Program-made: the position numbers and the translations under genes
Origin: Pseudomonadota bacterium
GTDB taxonomy: Bacteria; Pseudomonadota; Alphaproteobacteria; Acetobacterales; Acetobacteraceae
Assembly (NCBI GenBank): GCA_021818505.1
Contig: JAKADX010000021.1
Location: 1-59,808 of the forward strand
Direction of reading: 5' to 3'
DNA length: 59,808 bases
Shown: positions 51,663-59,808 of the stretch, in pieces
How the letters are laid out: every line of letters starts with the position of its first letter
How positions within the stretch are numbered: position 1 is the stretch's first letter
Notes under the pieces: model-generated
Database searches by the model: none
Seen by the model: only the letters and a program-made list of their open reading frames with translations
Told to the model about the DNA's origin: nothing

Positions 51663-54059
51663 ATGCACCTCGCCGCCCGCCCCGCCAGACCCGGCAATCC
51701 CACGCCTCGCCCCGTGCCGGGCGCGTCATTCGGCGAGGCGCCACTGGTGCCGCGGGCGCTGGAGCCGGGGATGGGCGCGGCGGTGGCGCGGCGAACCATC
51801 TTCCGGGCCGAGGATGCCGAATGTTTCGGCCGCGTCGCCGACCGGGTCGCCGGGGGCAACATGGCCCTGCTCGGCCCCGATCGCGGCGGTGTAGCGGCGC
51901 TCGAGCAGGCGCGGCTGCGCAATGCCATCGCGACCGGCGCGCTGCTCACCTCCGGGCGGCACCTGCAGCACGGCGATGCCGGGCAGCCGGGACGCAACAT
52001 GGAGGTGTTCACCAACTGCGCCACCGCCATCGCCTCCTTCGCCAAGTTCTACCTGCTGCTGAACGGCTCCGGCGTCGGCCGCGCCTATGACGATGACCTG
52101 ATCGCGGTGGACTGGGCGAACGCACCCGATCTGCTGTTCGTTCTGTCCCCGGCGCATCCCGATTTTCCCGCGGATGCCGCCGCGCGCCGGCGCTTCGCCG
52201 CCACGCTGGATCACGCCGATCCGCAAGCGGCAGAAACAATGCTGGCCGACCGGCTGCTGACCGATCCCGCCGCGGCGCCCGCCGACGCGGTCTGGCACAC
52301 CATCGCCGACAGCCGTGAGGGCTGGGCGAAGGCGGTCGAGGTGCTGGAGGCGATGGCGTTCCGCCGCGATCGGCGCACACTGGTCCTCGACTTCAGCGCG
52401 ATCCGCGCCGCCGGCCAGCCGATCAGCGGGATGCAGGGCCGCCCGGCCTCCGGTCCGCTGTCGCTGCTGCGCGGCTTCCTCAACATCCAGCGCCACGTCA
52501 TCGATCCAGCGCGCGCCCGCGATCCCGATGGCGAGGCAATGCAGCCCTGGGAGCAGGCGCTGCTCGCCGACCATTACCTGTCGATGGAGGTGCAGGTCGG
52601 CGGCGCGCGGCGGGCGGCGCGCATGGCGACGAAGTCGTGGCGCGATCCCGGCGTCCTGCGCTTCATCCGTGCCAAGGCGGAGGGTGGGCTGTGGACCGCC
52701 AATCATTCGGTGATGGTGGACCGCGCGTTCTGGGACCTGCTGGACGACGATGATGCGCGCCCCACGTCGCTCGCCCGTCACGCCCGCGCGGTGTTCGCCG
52801 AAGCCACGCGCTGCGCCTACATCAACGGCGAGCCGGGCTTCATCAACGGCGACCGGCTGGAGGATCACCGCACCCGCTTCGCCTGGCACAAGCCGGTGTA
52901 CGACGACGGGCGCGACCTCAGCAGCGCGCGGTATCAGGTCGATGTAGGCGCGGCGCTGATCGCCCAGCTGACGCGCCAGGCATCCGCCGCAGCGTTCCCG
53001 GTGACGACGAATCCCTGCGGCGAGATCGTGCTGCACGTCACCGGCGGCTATTGCGTGATCGCGGATTTCGCGCCGCTGCTGGCCTGCCCCGCGCCGTTCG
53101 ACAGCTTCGCGCCCGGTGCGGCGCCCGACGACGTGACGGCGCTGTGGGACGCGCGCGTGGAGGATTCGGTGCGGCTGGGCGTCCGCTTCCTGATGCGGGC
53201 GAACGGCATGGACGCGCTGTATCGCGAGGAAGTTCTGCGCACCAACCGCATGGGCATCGGCCCGACCGGGCTGCACGAATGGGCGTGGATGCGCTTCGGC
53301 CTCGGCTTCCGCGACCTGCTCGACGAGGACCGCGCGGCGCCGTTCTGGGCGATGCTGGCGCGGCTGTCGGCGGCGGCGAAGCAGGAAGGTTCGGCCTACG
53401 CGGCGGAACTCGGGCTGGCCGAGCCGATGACCGTCACCACCGTCAAACCGGCGGGCACCACCAGCAAATTGTTCGGGCTGACCGAAGGCGCGCATCTGCC
53501 GGCGCGGCGGCAATATCTGCGCTGGGTCCAGTTCAAGGGCACGCGCGAGCCGGATGGCTCCTGGGCGCGGGACTCGGACCCGCTGCTCGCCGAATACGCG
53601 GCGCGCGGCTACCCGCTGCGCACTCTGAACAGTTTCCCCGGCATGAGCATCGTCGGATTTCCCACCGTGCCGCTGCTGATGCAACTCGGCCTCGACGCCG
53701 ACCTCGTGACCGCGCCGGAAGCGACGCCGGAAGAACAATACCGCTGGGTGCGCCTGCTGGAACGGCACTGGATCGGCGCCGAGCAGGGCAACCAGGTCAG
53801 TTACACGCTGAAAGTCTATACCGACCGTGTCGATCTCGATCGCTTCCGCGCCATCGTGCGGCAGGAACAGCCGGAGGTGCGCTGCTGCGCGGTGCTGCCG
53901 AGCCGGCCGGATCACGCGCTCGGCTACGAGTACCTGCCGGAGGAGGAAGTGTCGGCCGAGCATTTCGCCGCGGTGCTGGATGCGATCTCCGAGGCGGCGC
54001 GGCACGAGGCGGTGGACCTCGCGCATCTGCAATGCGCTTCGGGTGTGTGCCCGATCTGA
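51663..54059 (+). CDS. nrdJ: Adenosylcobalamin-dependent ribonucleotide reductase
   Basis: 798 residues from ATG 51663 with GGAAGGA. TNCATAIASF with C119, NPCGEI with radical Cys-452 and Glu-454, C464 and the terminal CASGVC (C791, C796) fit class II enzymes of the monomeric Lactobacillus RTPR type, which use adenosylcobalamin to make a thiyl radical and reduce ribonucleotides. VTTVKPAGTTSKLFGLTEGA fits as well. Preceded by tandem NrdR-like boxes, so DNA-precursor control is expected. Confidence 0.9.
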   Translation: MHLAARPARPGNPTPRPVPGASFGEAPLVPRALEPGMGAAVARRTIFRAEDAECFGRVADRVAGGNMALLGPDRGGVAALEQARLRNAIATGALLTSGRHLQHGDAGQPGRNMEVFTNCATAIASFAKFYLLLNGSGVGRAYDDDLIAVDWANAPDLLFVLSPAHPDFPADAAARRRFAATLDHADPQAAETMLADRLLTDPAAAPADAVWHTIADSREGWAKAVEVLEAMAFRRDRRTLVLDFSAIRAAGQPISGMQGRPASGPLSLLRGFLNIQRHVIDPARARDPDGEAMQPWEQALLADHYLSMEVQVGGARRAARMATKSWRDPGVLRFIRAKAEGGLWTANHSVMVDRAFWDLLDDDDARPTSLARHARAVFAEATRCAYINGEPGFINGDRLEDHRTRFAWHKPVYDDGRDLSSARYQVDVGAALIAQLTRQASAAAFPVTTNPCGEIVLHVTGGYCVIADFAPLLACPAPFDSFAPGAAPDDVTALWDARVEDSVRLGVRFLMRANGMDALYREEVLRTNRMGIGPTGLHEWAWMRFGLGFRDLLDEDRAAPFWAMLARLSAAAKQEGSAYAAELGLAEPMTVTTVKPAGTTSKLFGLTEGAHLPARRQYLRWVQFKGTREPDGSWARDSDPLLAEYAARGYPLRTLNSFPGMSIVGFPTVPLLMQLGLDADLVTAPEATPEEQYRWVRLLERHWIGAEQGNQVSYTLKVYTDRVDLDRFRAIVRQEQPEVRCCAVLPSRPDHALGYEYLPEEEVSAEHFAAVLDAISEAARHEAVDLAHLQCASGVCPI

Positions 54060-54063
54060 ACGC

Positions 54064-54912
54064 TCAGTCCAGCGCCTCGCGCACCTGGCGTTCGTAGTGG
54101 CGATAGTATTTGTCGGTGACGAGATCGGTCTTGACCACTACGGCGACGTCGGTGGTGTTGAACTGGTGGTCAATGACAGCACCGTCGCCGACGAAGCCGC
54201 CGAGCCGCAGATAGCCCTTGATCAGCGGCGGCAGCGCCCCGGCGACCCGGCGCACGTCCAGCGTCGCAGGATCCCGCCGCCGCATCTCGACATAGCGATG
54301 CGGCAGTGCGCGTGGGCGCAGCGCCGGCGGGGCAAGGTGGTTGTGATAGAGATAGGTCAGCTCGTCGGCCAGCGCGTCCGGGTCCGTCCCGGCGAGGCTT
54401 GCGCAGCCGAACATCAGGTCGATGCGGTGCAGAAACACATACGCCGCGATGCCGCGCCATAACAGTTGCATCGCCGCCCGGTTGCGATAGGACGCATCGA
54501 CGCAGGATCGCCCAAGCTCCAGCACCCTTCCGGGGAAGTCGGTCAGCGGCGTGATGTCGTATTCGTCCGCCGAGTAGAACCCGCCCATCCGCTCGGCGGC
54601 TGGCCGCTGGATCAGTCGATAGGTGCCGACGACACCCTCCGCCCCAGGCCCGATGGCGTGGTCCACCACGAGCAGATGGTCGGCAACCTCGTCGAAGCGG
54701 TCCCGGTCGCGCTGCGTGCGCGCGGTCTCCGGGCCGGGGACCGCGCCCATCTCTTCATAGAAGACGCGGTAGCGCAGCGCCTCGACGGCATCGATTTCGG
54801 CGGCACTGGTGGCGATGCGCACGCCGAGATTGCCGCCGCGCAGTTCGCCGAAGCCGCTGTCAGAATCGGCCGGCGGCAGCGCCGCGGGACCGACCGGTGT
54901 GTTTGCGGTCAC
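54064..54912 (-). CDS. olsB: L-ornithine N-acyltransferase OlsB-like
   Basis: 282 residues from GTG. GNLGVRIATSAAEIDAVEAL, ALRYRVFYEEM, then ELGRSCVDASYRNRAAMQLL and IAAYVFLHRIDLMFGCASL are the Acetyltransf_5 pattern of OlsB. It transfers 3-hydroxyacyl groups from ACP to ornithine for ornithine lipid synthesis at the membrane. GTGA overlap with fur upstream. OlsA is not next to it. Confidence 0.82.
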   Translation of the reverse strand: MTANTPVGPAALPPADSDSGFGELRGGNLGVRIATSAAEIDAVEALRYRVFYEEMGAVPGPETARTQRDRDRFDEVADHLLVVDHAIGPGAEGVVGTYRLIQRPAAERMGGFYSADEYDITPLTDFPGRVLELGRSCVDASYRNRAAMQLLWRGIAAYVFLHRIDLMFGCASLAGTDPDALADELTYLYHNHLAPPALRPRALPHRYVEMRRRDPATLDVRRVAGALPPLIKGYLRLGGFVGDGAVIDHQFNTTDVAVVVKTDLVTDKYYRHYERQVREALD

Positions 54913-55391
54913 CGCGCCGCCTCGGCGGATGTCACGGGTTCCGCTTCGCTGGCGGCGCGCTTTGCCGGCTGCTGCCCCGGACGCGCGGCTCGGCGCCGTC
55001 CGAACAGCTCCAGCCGGTGCGACACGAGTTCGAAACCGAGTCGCGCCGCGATCGCCTGCAAGACCCGCTCGTGTTCGGCGTCCTCGAACTCGATGACGCG
55101 GCCGGTATCGACATCGATCAAGTGATGGTGATGGCCGTGCTCGCTCGGCTCATAACGGGCGCGCCCGCCGCCGAAATCGCGCCGGGCGAGGATGCCCTGC
55201 TCCTCAAGCAGTCGCACGGTGCGATAAACGGTGGCGATGGAGATGCGCCGGTCGAGCGCGCTGGCCCGCCGGTACAGTTCCTCGACATCGGGGTGGTCGG
55301 CTGCCTCCGACAGCACGCGGGCGATGACACGGCGCTGCCCGGTCATCTTGAGCCCCCTCTCGATGCACAAACGCTCGACGCGGCTTTCCAT
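54909..55391 (-). CDS. fur: Fur-family transcriptional regulator
   Basis: 160 residues from ATG 55391 with GGGAG upstream. The DNA-binding part has LKMTGQRRVIARVLSEAADH and RRISIATVYRTVRLLEEQGI. A metal site is seen in HGHHHHLIDVDTGRVIEFED. Cysteines of the CxxC structural zinc site are missing, as in alphaproteobacterial Fur/Mur. It may be an iron or manganese sensor. GTGA overlap with olsB downstream. Confidence 0.88.
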   Translation of the reverse strand: MESRVERLCIERGLKMTGQRRVIARVLSEAADHPDVEELYRRASALDRRISIATVYRTVRLLEEQGILARRDFGGGRARYEPSEHGHHHHLIDVDTGRVIEFEDAEHERVLQAIAARLGFELVSHRLELFGRRRAARPGQQPAKRAASEAEPVTSAEAAR

Positions 55392-55597
55392 CGCTCTCCC
55401 ACCGCCCGCCGGGCGCGCCCGTTCAGGGGCGCGCGGCGGCCGGGCCGTTGCGCAGCGGGCGCGGCCGCCAGGCCGGCCCGCCATCGTTCGCTTCGCCGGC
55501 CGAGGTTACAGGCGAGGCGGGTGTGAGAGCAAACGCGACGGCGGGTATGGCTGCCAGCCGTCGCGCACCAAGTCCTGTGCGGGAGCGGGCGGGCGCG

Positions 55598-56008
55598 CTA
55601 TTTGCGGCTGCGCGGCTTCGTGCCCAGTCCGATCTTCTTGGCCAGCGAGGAACGATGGCGGGCGTAGTTCGGTGCGACCATCGGATAGTCGGGGGCCAGT
55701 CCCCAACGCTCGCGGTATTGCTCCGGCGTCATGTTGTAGGCGGTCTTCAGGTGCCGCTTGAGCATCTTCAGCTTTTTGCCGTCCTCCAGACAGACGATGT
55801 GGTCGGGGAAGACGGATTTCTTGACCGGAACGGCTGGCTGCGGTTTGTCGGGCGCGGCCGGTTCCTTCCCCACGCCGGACAGTGTCCGATAGACGTCCTG
55901 GATCAGCGCAGAGAGCGCGTCCGGCGTGACAGAGTTGTTAGAGACATGCGCTGAGACGATCTGCGCCGTCAATCCGAGTACGTCGGCTTGTTGTGGGTGG
56001 TCGGTCAT
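55598..56008 (-). CDS. MucR/Ros-family transcriptional regulator
   Basis: 136 residues from the second of two adjacent ATGs (56008), better spaced from GGGAG; 56011 is the other. Ros/MucR zinc-finger: IVCLEDGKKLKMLKRHLKTA, then NMTPEQYRERWGLAPDYPM and a basic tail ending GTKPRSRK. Proteins of this family are heat-stable H-NS-like repressors controlling polysaccharides, motility and cell cycle genes in alphaproteobacteria. Monocistronic, about 207 bp upstream of fur. Confidence 0.93.
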   Translation of the reverse strand: MTDHPQQADVLGLTAQIVSAHVSNNSVTPDALSALIQDVYRTLSGVGKEPAAPDKPQPAVPVKKSVFPDHIVCLEDGKKLKMLKRHLKTAYNMTPEQYRERWGLAPDYPMVAPNYARHRSSLAKKIGLGTKPRSRK

Positions 56009-56101
56009 CATACTCCCTTTCGGACCGCGGTACTTGCCCCATATAGGTGATGGGTAGCCTGTTTCGCAACGTATATTACGTCAGGTAGCAACAGTCCAGT
56101 C

Positions 56102-56359
56102 ATGCTCAAGATGAGTCTTTCGACCGAGCCACACGCAGACGCGACCCTGGACATCACCGCCGAGGTCTGTCCGATGACCTTCGTGCGCACACGCCTTGCA
56201 CTTGACCGCATGGCGCCGGGGCAGACGCTCCTGGTGTTGCTGCGCGGGGCGGAGCCGCGGCGCAACGTGCCGGCCAGCGCCGCTTCGCTCGGCCACGCGG
56301 TGCTCGCCGAGTCGGAAGACGCCGACGGGACGACTAGGCTGTGGCTGCGCCGCGCCTGA
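56102..56359 (+). CDS. TusA-like sulfurtransferase
   Basis: 85 residues. ITAEVCPMTFVRTRLALDRM carries the Cys-Pro motif of TusA, which relays persulfide sulfur for tRNA thiolation; MAPGQTLLVLLRGAEPRRNV follows. The usual CPxP is CPMT here, as in some alphaproteobacterial members. ATG 56111 is a possible alternative start. Its 3' end overlaps rimI, convergent, by 26 bp. Confidence 0.82.
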   Translation: MLKMSLSTEPHADATLDITAEVCPMTFVRTRLALDRMAPGQTLLVLLRGAEPRRNVPASAASLGHAVLAESEDADGTTRLWLRRA

Positions 56360-56807
56360 GCGGGCGCGCCAGCACCAGCGCATCGGTGCCGTCGCGGTAG
56401 TAGCGGCTGCGCCGCCCGATCTCGCGATAGCCGGCGGTGGTGTAGAGGGCGCGGGCGGGGAGGTTGCTCTCCGCGACCTCCAGGAACACGACGCGTCCTC
56501 CGGCGGCTTCGACATGCGACTCGGCGGCCACCAGCAGCGCGCGCCCGAGGCCGCCGCGCCGCCGCGCCGGCATGACCGCGAGCGCAAGGATCTCCGCCTC
56601 GTCGGCGGCGAGGCGGCCGAGCACCATGCCGCCGGTCGGGTCGAACAGCCCGAACCCGCCGGGCAGCGACAGTTGCGCGGTGATCGCCGCGGCGTCCCAT
56701 TGCTCGGCCGGCGGGAACGCGGCCGCGTGGATCGCGGCGAGCAGGTGAGCATGAGGCGGCGCGGCCGGGATCAACTGCATCCGAAACGGCCCAATAATGT
56801 TCAGCAC
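56334..56807 (-). CDS. rimI: Ribosomal-protein-alanine N-acetyltransferase RimI
   Basis: 157 residues from GTG; ATG 56780 (MQLIPAAPP) is an alternative. GNAT motifs: ILALAVMPARRRGGLGRALL (acetyl-CoA loop RRxGxG), VVFLEVAESNLPARALYTTA and GYREIGRRSRYY. Acetylates the N-terminal Ala of S18. Starts just within the end of tsaB, the common tsaB-rimI order. Confidence 0.88.
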   Translation of the reverse strand: MLNIIGPFRMQLIPAAPPHAHLLAAIHAAAFPPAEQWDAAAITAQLSLPGGFGLFDPTGGMVLGRLAADEAEILALAVMPARRRGGLGRALLVAAESHVEAAGGRVVFLEVAESNLPARALYTTAGYREIGRRSRYYRDGTDALVLARPLRRGAATA

Positions 56808-57460
56808 GGCGCGGGTCGGCGCGACTCGACGGGCAATCGCGCCTCCGGCGGGTCCAGATAGAGCGGTCGCGCCGCGAGTGCCGGGATTTCACCGCGCAGG
56901 CGCCGCAGCGCCACGCGCGCCACGTCGGCGGCGCGCGGCCGGCGGGCATCGGTCAGCAGCACGTCGGCACCACGCGCCGCGAGCCAGGCCGCGGCGAGCG
57001 GCGCGGCATCGCCGGCCAGCGCCACTGGGCCGCCAGGGCGCGGCAGGTCGGCCGGACGCAACGCCCCCACGGTTCCTTCGGCCGCCAGGAAGACGCGGTC
57101 GCGCCGGCGCGAATCCAGCGCGACCCAGAGCGTCCGGCCCGGCATCGGCGGCACCGCCTCGGCGAGCGCCTCCGCGACGGCGACCCCCAGCAGGCGCGCA
57201 CCCGACCCGGCGCACAGCCCCTCGGCCAGCGCCAGCGCGGCCCGCAGGCCGGTGAAGCTGCCCGGCCCGACCGTGGCCGCCACCGCGTCGAGGTCGCTGG
57301 CGCGCAGGCCGGCGGCGTCCAGCACCTCCGCGGCCAGCGCGGGCAGCAGCGCCGCCTCGCCGCGCTCCTGCTCGCGCTGGCGCTCGGCGGCAATGACGTC
57401 GCCCAGCAGCACCGCCGCCGAACAGCGCCCCAGTGCGGCATCGAGGGCGAGAAGTCGCAT
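56801..57460 (-). CDS. tsaB: tRNA threonylcarbamoyladenosine protein TsaB
   Basis: 219 residues from ATG 57460. MRLLALDAALGRCSAAVL, LDAVAATVGPGSFTGLRAAL and GLCAGSGARLLGV are TsaB hallmarks. It partners TsaD in t6A37 synthesis on ANN-decoding tRNAs. The C-terminal part (RPLYLDPPEARLP) is usual. Overlap with rimI indicates one transcript. Confidence 0.92.
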   Translation of the reverse strand: MRLLALDAALGRCSAAVLLGDVIAAERQREQERGEAALLPALAAEVLDAAGLRASDLDAVAATVGPGSFTGLRAALALAEGLCAGSGARLLGVAVAEALAEAVPPMPGRTLWVALDSRRRDRVFLAAEGTVGALRPADLPRPGGPVALAGDAAPLAAAWLAARGADVLLTDARRPRAADVARVALRRLRGEIPALAARPLYLDPPEARLPVESRRPAPC

Positions 57461-57503
57461 CAGCGCAGTCCAGCCGTTGCCGCCCGGCGGCGCAAGCACC
57501 CGG

Positions 57504-58088
57504 TCAGACGATCAGGCACGCCTCGTCGAATTCCAGGCGTGGGTTGCGCGGCTTCACCGCCTCCGGGTCGCCGTGGCCCAGATTGATGAGGAAGTTCGAT
57601 TTCCAGCCGTAGCCGCCGAGGAAGGCCGCATCCACCGTCTCGCGGTCGAAGCCCGACATCGGCCCGCAATCCAGGCCGAGCGCGCGGGCGGCGATGATGA
57701 AATACGCGCCTTGCACCGAGCTGTTGCGGAACGCCGTCTCGGCCGCCAGCGCCTCGTTGCCGGCGAACCAGGCGCGCGCGTCGGTGTGCGGGAACAGGCG
57801 CGGCAGCTTGTCGTAGAAGCGGGGGTCATAGGCGACGATCGCGGTCGCCGGCGCGGCCATGGTCTTCTCGCGGTTGCCCCGCGACAGCGCCGGACTGAGC
57901 CGCGCCTTGGCCTCCGGCGAGCGGACGAAGACGAAGCGCGCCGGCGAGGAATTGGCCGAGGTCGGGCCCCATTTCATCAGGTCGAACACGGCGCGCAGGT
58001 CGTCATCGCTGACCGGCTGGTCGGTCCAGGCATTGTGCGTGCGCGCGTCGCGAAACAGCGCGCCGAGTGCGGCGTCGTCGAGGATCAT
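57504..58088 (-). CDS. RutE-like nitroreductase-fold reductase
   Basis: 194 residues. [40 protein letters not shown] and [20 protein letters not shown] match RutE (malonic semialdehyde reductase) and related FMN enzymes. No other rut genes are seen, so a general nitroreductase or semialdehyde role is likely. FMN-binding residues lie in the N-terminal [12 protein letters not shown] region. Confidence 0.85.
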   Translation of the reverse strand: MILDDAALGALFRDARTHNAWTDQPVSDDDLRAVFDLMKWGPTSANSSPARFVFVRSPEAKARLSPALSRGNREKTMAAPATAIVAYDPRFYDKLPRLFPHTDARAWFAGNEALAAETAFRNSSVQGAYFIIAARALGLDCGPMSGFDRETVDAAFLGGYGWKSNFLINLGHGDPEAVKPRNPRLEFDEACLIV

Positions 58089-58121
58089 GGCAGTCCTTGG
58101 CGCAGAGGGTCGCGACGCGGC

Positions 58122-58682
58122 TCAGAAACCGACCTGCTCGACCGCGACCACTTCGGGGACGTAGTGGCGGAGCATGTTCTCGATGCCATGCTTGAGCGTC
58201 GCCGTCGAGGACGGGCAGCCGCTGCACGCACCCTGCATGTGCAGGCGTACCACGCCGTCGCGATAGCCGCGGAAGATGATGTCGCCGCCATCGCTGGCGA
58301 CCGCCGGGCGCACGCGCGTATCCAGCAGTTCCTTGATCTGGGCGACGATCTCGGCGTCGGCTTCGGACACGTCCTCCGCTTCCGCTGCCTCCGCCTCGCC
58401 CTCGATCACCGGGCGGCCGGCGACGAAGTGCTCCATGATGACGCCGAGCACCTGCGGCTTGAGCGCCTGCCACTCGATCGCGCCGCCCTTGGTGATGGTG
58501 ACGAAATCGGCGCCGAGGAACACGCGTGCCACGCCCGGCAACTCGAACAGCGCCGTCGCGAGCGGGCTGCGCGCGGCGGCCTCCGGGCTGGCGAAGTCGG
58601 CGGTGGCGTTGCCCAGCACGTCGCGGCCGGGGAGGAATTTCAGCGTCGCCGGGTTGGGGGTGCCTTCGGTCTCGATGAACAT
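58122..58682 (-). CDS. NifU-domain Fe-S carrier (Nfu-like)
   Basis: 186 residues. N-terminal Nfu_N (MFIETEGTPNPATLKFLPGR, GVARVFLGADFVTITKG) and a C-terminal NifU domain with CSGCPSS (CxxC) in QGACSGCPSSTATLKHGIEN. It carries [4Fe-4S] clusters to target proteins. The two-domain layout equals eukaryotic NFU1. Follows the RutE-like gene in order but 33 bp apart. Confidence 0.92.
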   Translation of the reverse strand: MFIETEGTPNPATLKFLPGRDVLGNATADFASPEAAARSPLATALFELPGVARVFLGADFVTITKGGAIEWQALKPQVLGVIMEHFVAGRPVIEGEAEAAEAEDVSEADAEIVAQIKELLDTRVRPAVASDGGDIIFRGYRDGVVRLHMQGACSGCPSSTATLKHGIENMLRHYVPEVVAVEQVGF

Positions 58683-58777
58683 GCGCGGTCGTCCTGTACG
58701 GAATGCGGACCCGGATTGTACGGTTCGACGCTCACATTGCGCGCGCCGCGGCGCTTGACAAGGGCCGAAGCGGCCGG

Positions 58778-59173
58778 TCAGCCCGGCGCGGCGTGCCGGC
58801 GCACCCAGGCGACGAAGGCGTCGTCGGGCATGTCGCCGGCGGCCATCTGGAGCATGGTCACGATGCACTCGCCATCCGATGCAGGGAAAAGGTGGCGGTT
58901 CTTGGCCAGGAACAGTTCCAGCGCGACATAGGCCGTGCGCTTGTTGCCGTCGATGAACGGGTGGTTGCGCGCGATCGCCAGCGCGTATAGCGCGGCCAGT
59001 TCCGGCACTCCGGCGCTCGTATAGGCGCAGTGGTTGATCGGCCTCGCCAGCGCGCTTTCCAGCAGCCCCTCGTCGCGCACGCCTGCGGCGCCGCCGTGCT
59101 CGGCGATCTGCTCACTGTGGATCGCGAGGACGAGGTGCCGACCGAGCCAGGCCGGCGCCTCGTCGCCGGTCAT
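58778..59173 (-). CDS. Doc-type toxin (Fic/Doc family)
   Basis: 131 residues. HPFIDGNKRT, at 71-80, is the Fic/Doc motif with Lys (NKR) as in Doc kinases of EF-Tu, rather than Gly-Arg of AMP-transferases; Gly replaces the Ala of P1 Doc. LVLAIHSEQIAEHGG and RDEGLLESALARP are typical of Doc. ATGA overlap with the antitoxin upstream. Complete. Confidence 0.9.
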   Translation of the reverse strand: MTGDEAPAWLGRHLVLAIHSEQIAEHGGAAGVRDEGLLESALARPINHCAYTSAGVPELAALYALAIARNHPFIDGNKRTAYVALELFLAKNRHLFPASDGECIVTMLQMAAGDMPDDAFVAWVRRHAAPG

Positions 59174-59394
59174 TTCGCCAGCTCGCGCAGGACGGCACGC
59201 CGGCGGCGCATGATCTCGCGTGCCATCGTCAGGTCGCGCTCGAACTCGGGCTCCGACCGCGACAGCGTGATCCCCTCCGGCGTGCGCACGACCGAGAGCG
59301 TGTCGCCCTCCCGGACCCCAAGTTCCGCCAGCAATTCCTTCGGCAGCACGACGCCGACCGAATTGCCGATCGCGCGCAGCTTCAGCGTGGCCAT
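59170..59394 (-). CDS. AbrB-type antitoxin
   Basis: 74 residues from ATG 59394: ATLKLRAIGNSVGVVLPKEL and LGVREGDTLSVVRTPEGITL form the swapped-hairpin AbrB/MazE DNA-binding fold; the C-terminal helix (FERDLTMAREIMRRRRAVLR) binds the toxin. The promoter overlaps a palindrome at 59411-59436. Translationally coupled to doc. Confidence 0.9.
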   Translation of the reverse strand: MATLKLRAIGNSVGVVLPKELLAELGVREGDTLSVVRTPEGITLSRSEPEFERDLTMAREIMRRRRAVLRELAK

Positions 59395-59410
59395 GGCGCG
59401 CCCTCCGTTG

Positions 59411-59447
59411 CCACAGATGTTATAACGCGCCTGTGGCGTCGCGTCCA
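59411..59447 (-). promoter_or_regulatory. AbrB-Doc promoter with operator
   Basis: On the minus strand TGGACG (59442-59447) and TATAAC (59419-59424), 17 bp apart, form a promoter. CCACAG (59411-59416) and CTGTGG (59431-59436) are a perfect inverted repeat flanking the -10. Antitoxin binding here would block its own transcription. Confidence 0.5.
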
Positions 59448-59488
59448 CATCGTTGCCGCGCCCCGCATTTCCCGCTTGCCCAGGTGAC

Positions 59489-59808
59489 ATGTTATTTGTA
59501 TTCACTCTGTTCGTGAGCTACACTCTCCTCCTCTCCCCGGCCGAACGCTTCGCCCGCGTCATCGAGGCGGTGTTTCAGGCGCTGGCCGCGCAGGGGGTGC
59601 GTGGCACGCTGGTCGGGCCGCTGCTGCTGCTGGTCTGCGGGCGGCTGCGCCGTGCCGCCGCCCGCGTGGTCAGGCTGGCCACCGCGCTTCAGGCCGGCAC
59701 GCTCCGCATCCGCCCCGCCCGCCACCGCCCGCCGCGCCGCAACCCGCCGGCGACCGTGCCGCCAAAGCCGCGCCTGCCGCGCAGCTTCGGCTGGCTGGTC
59801 CGGCGGGT
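59489..59808 (+). CDS. Hypothetical protein, 3' end cut by the window
   Basis: Open from ATG 59489 (or GTG 59513, which gives MSYTLLLSPAERFARVIEAV) to the last base, without stop. A hydrophobic run (LVGPLLLLVCGRLRRAAARV) suggests a membrane segment; a basic Pro/Arg-rich stretch follows (IRPARHRPPRRNPPATVPPK). Not recognised. Divergent from the AbrB-Doc pair. Confidence 0.55.
   Translation, partial: MLFVFTLFVSYTLLLSPAERFARVIEAVFQALAAQGVRGTLVGPLLLLVCGRLRRAAARVVRLATALQAGTLRIRPARHRPPRRNPPATVPPKPRLPRSFGWLVRR

Noticed and set aside
51726-54032. 768-codon minus-strand frame across nrdJ
   Set aside because: Shadow of a gene with conserved class II reductase cysteines.

Overview
High-GC DNA from an alphaproteobacterium, most likely of the Acetobacteraceae or a close Rhodospirillales relative. 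Pointers are an alphaproteobacterial Fur lacking the usual CxxC zinc site, a MucR/Ros regulator, OlsB beside Fur, a monomeric adenosylcobalamin-dependent ribonucleotide reductase, and the rsmI/lpoA divergent pair. The assignment rests on recalled family features, since no database search was possible.

The window has two halves. Bases 1 to about 37,000 are accessory DNA. Bases 1-3,170 are insertion-sequence debris: an IS630 fragment, the first residues of an IS3 OrfA, a complete IS21-family element (440-2964) and a truncated IS5 transposase. A TacAT-type toxin-antitoxin pair follows (3411-4171). Bases 4,176-23,952 carry a prophage remnant read mostly leftward: an unknown gene pair, an ECF-like sigma factor, two small unknown proteins, a Sak4-like annealing ATPase, an SSB-like protein, a zinc-cysteine protein, a Cas4-like nuclease, an SF1 helicase, a large primase-helicase, a RuvC-like nuclease, two small proteins, HNH, two ParB-domain DNA methyltransferases, a uracil-DNA glycosylase and both terminase subunits. 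Portal, protease, capsid and tail genes are missing exactly where they should follow terL; IS debris and the TacAT pair occupy that place. A rightward cassette ending in a large serine recombinase (24059-26518) closes the prophage side.

Bases 26,605-36,591 form a leftward four-gene cassette: a DUF499 ATPase, DUF3780, a DUF1156 DNA methylase and a PLD-SNF2 helicase. This composition is typical of an anti-phage defence island. It ends just past the 3' end of a tRNA-Ser(GGA) gene (37001-37091), a classical island boundary.

From lepA (37,145) to the right end the genes are ordinary chromosomal ones: lepA, a TadG/TadE trio, sulfotransferase, HIT protein, pepN, rsmI/lpoA, a PhoR-like kinase, a GT39-like membrane transferase, nrdJ with tandem NrdR-like boxes, fur-olsB, mucR, a TusA-like protein, tsaB-rimI, a RutE-like reductase, a NifU-like protein, a Doc/AbrB toxin-antitoxin pair and one open-ended gene.

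The signals most worth following are the four-gene defence cassette, the unknown overlapping gene pair at 21702-23952, a long near-perfect hairpin with an alternating purine-pyrimidine centre built into the end of the primase-helicase gene (13131-13236), and two unrelated tandem duplications (93 bp and 120 bp) inside the prophage.
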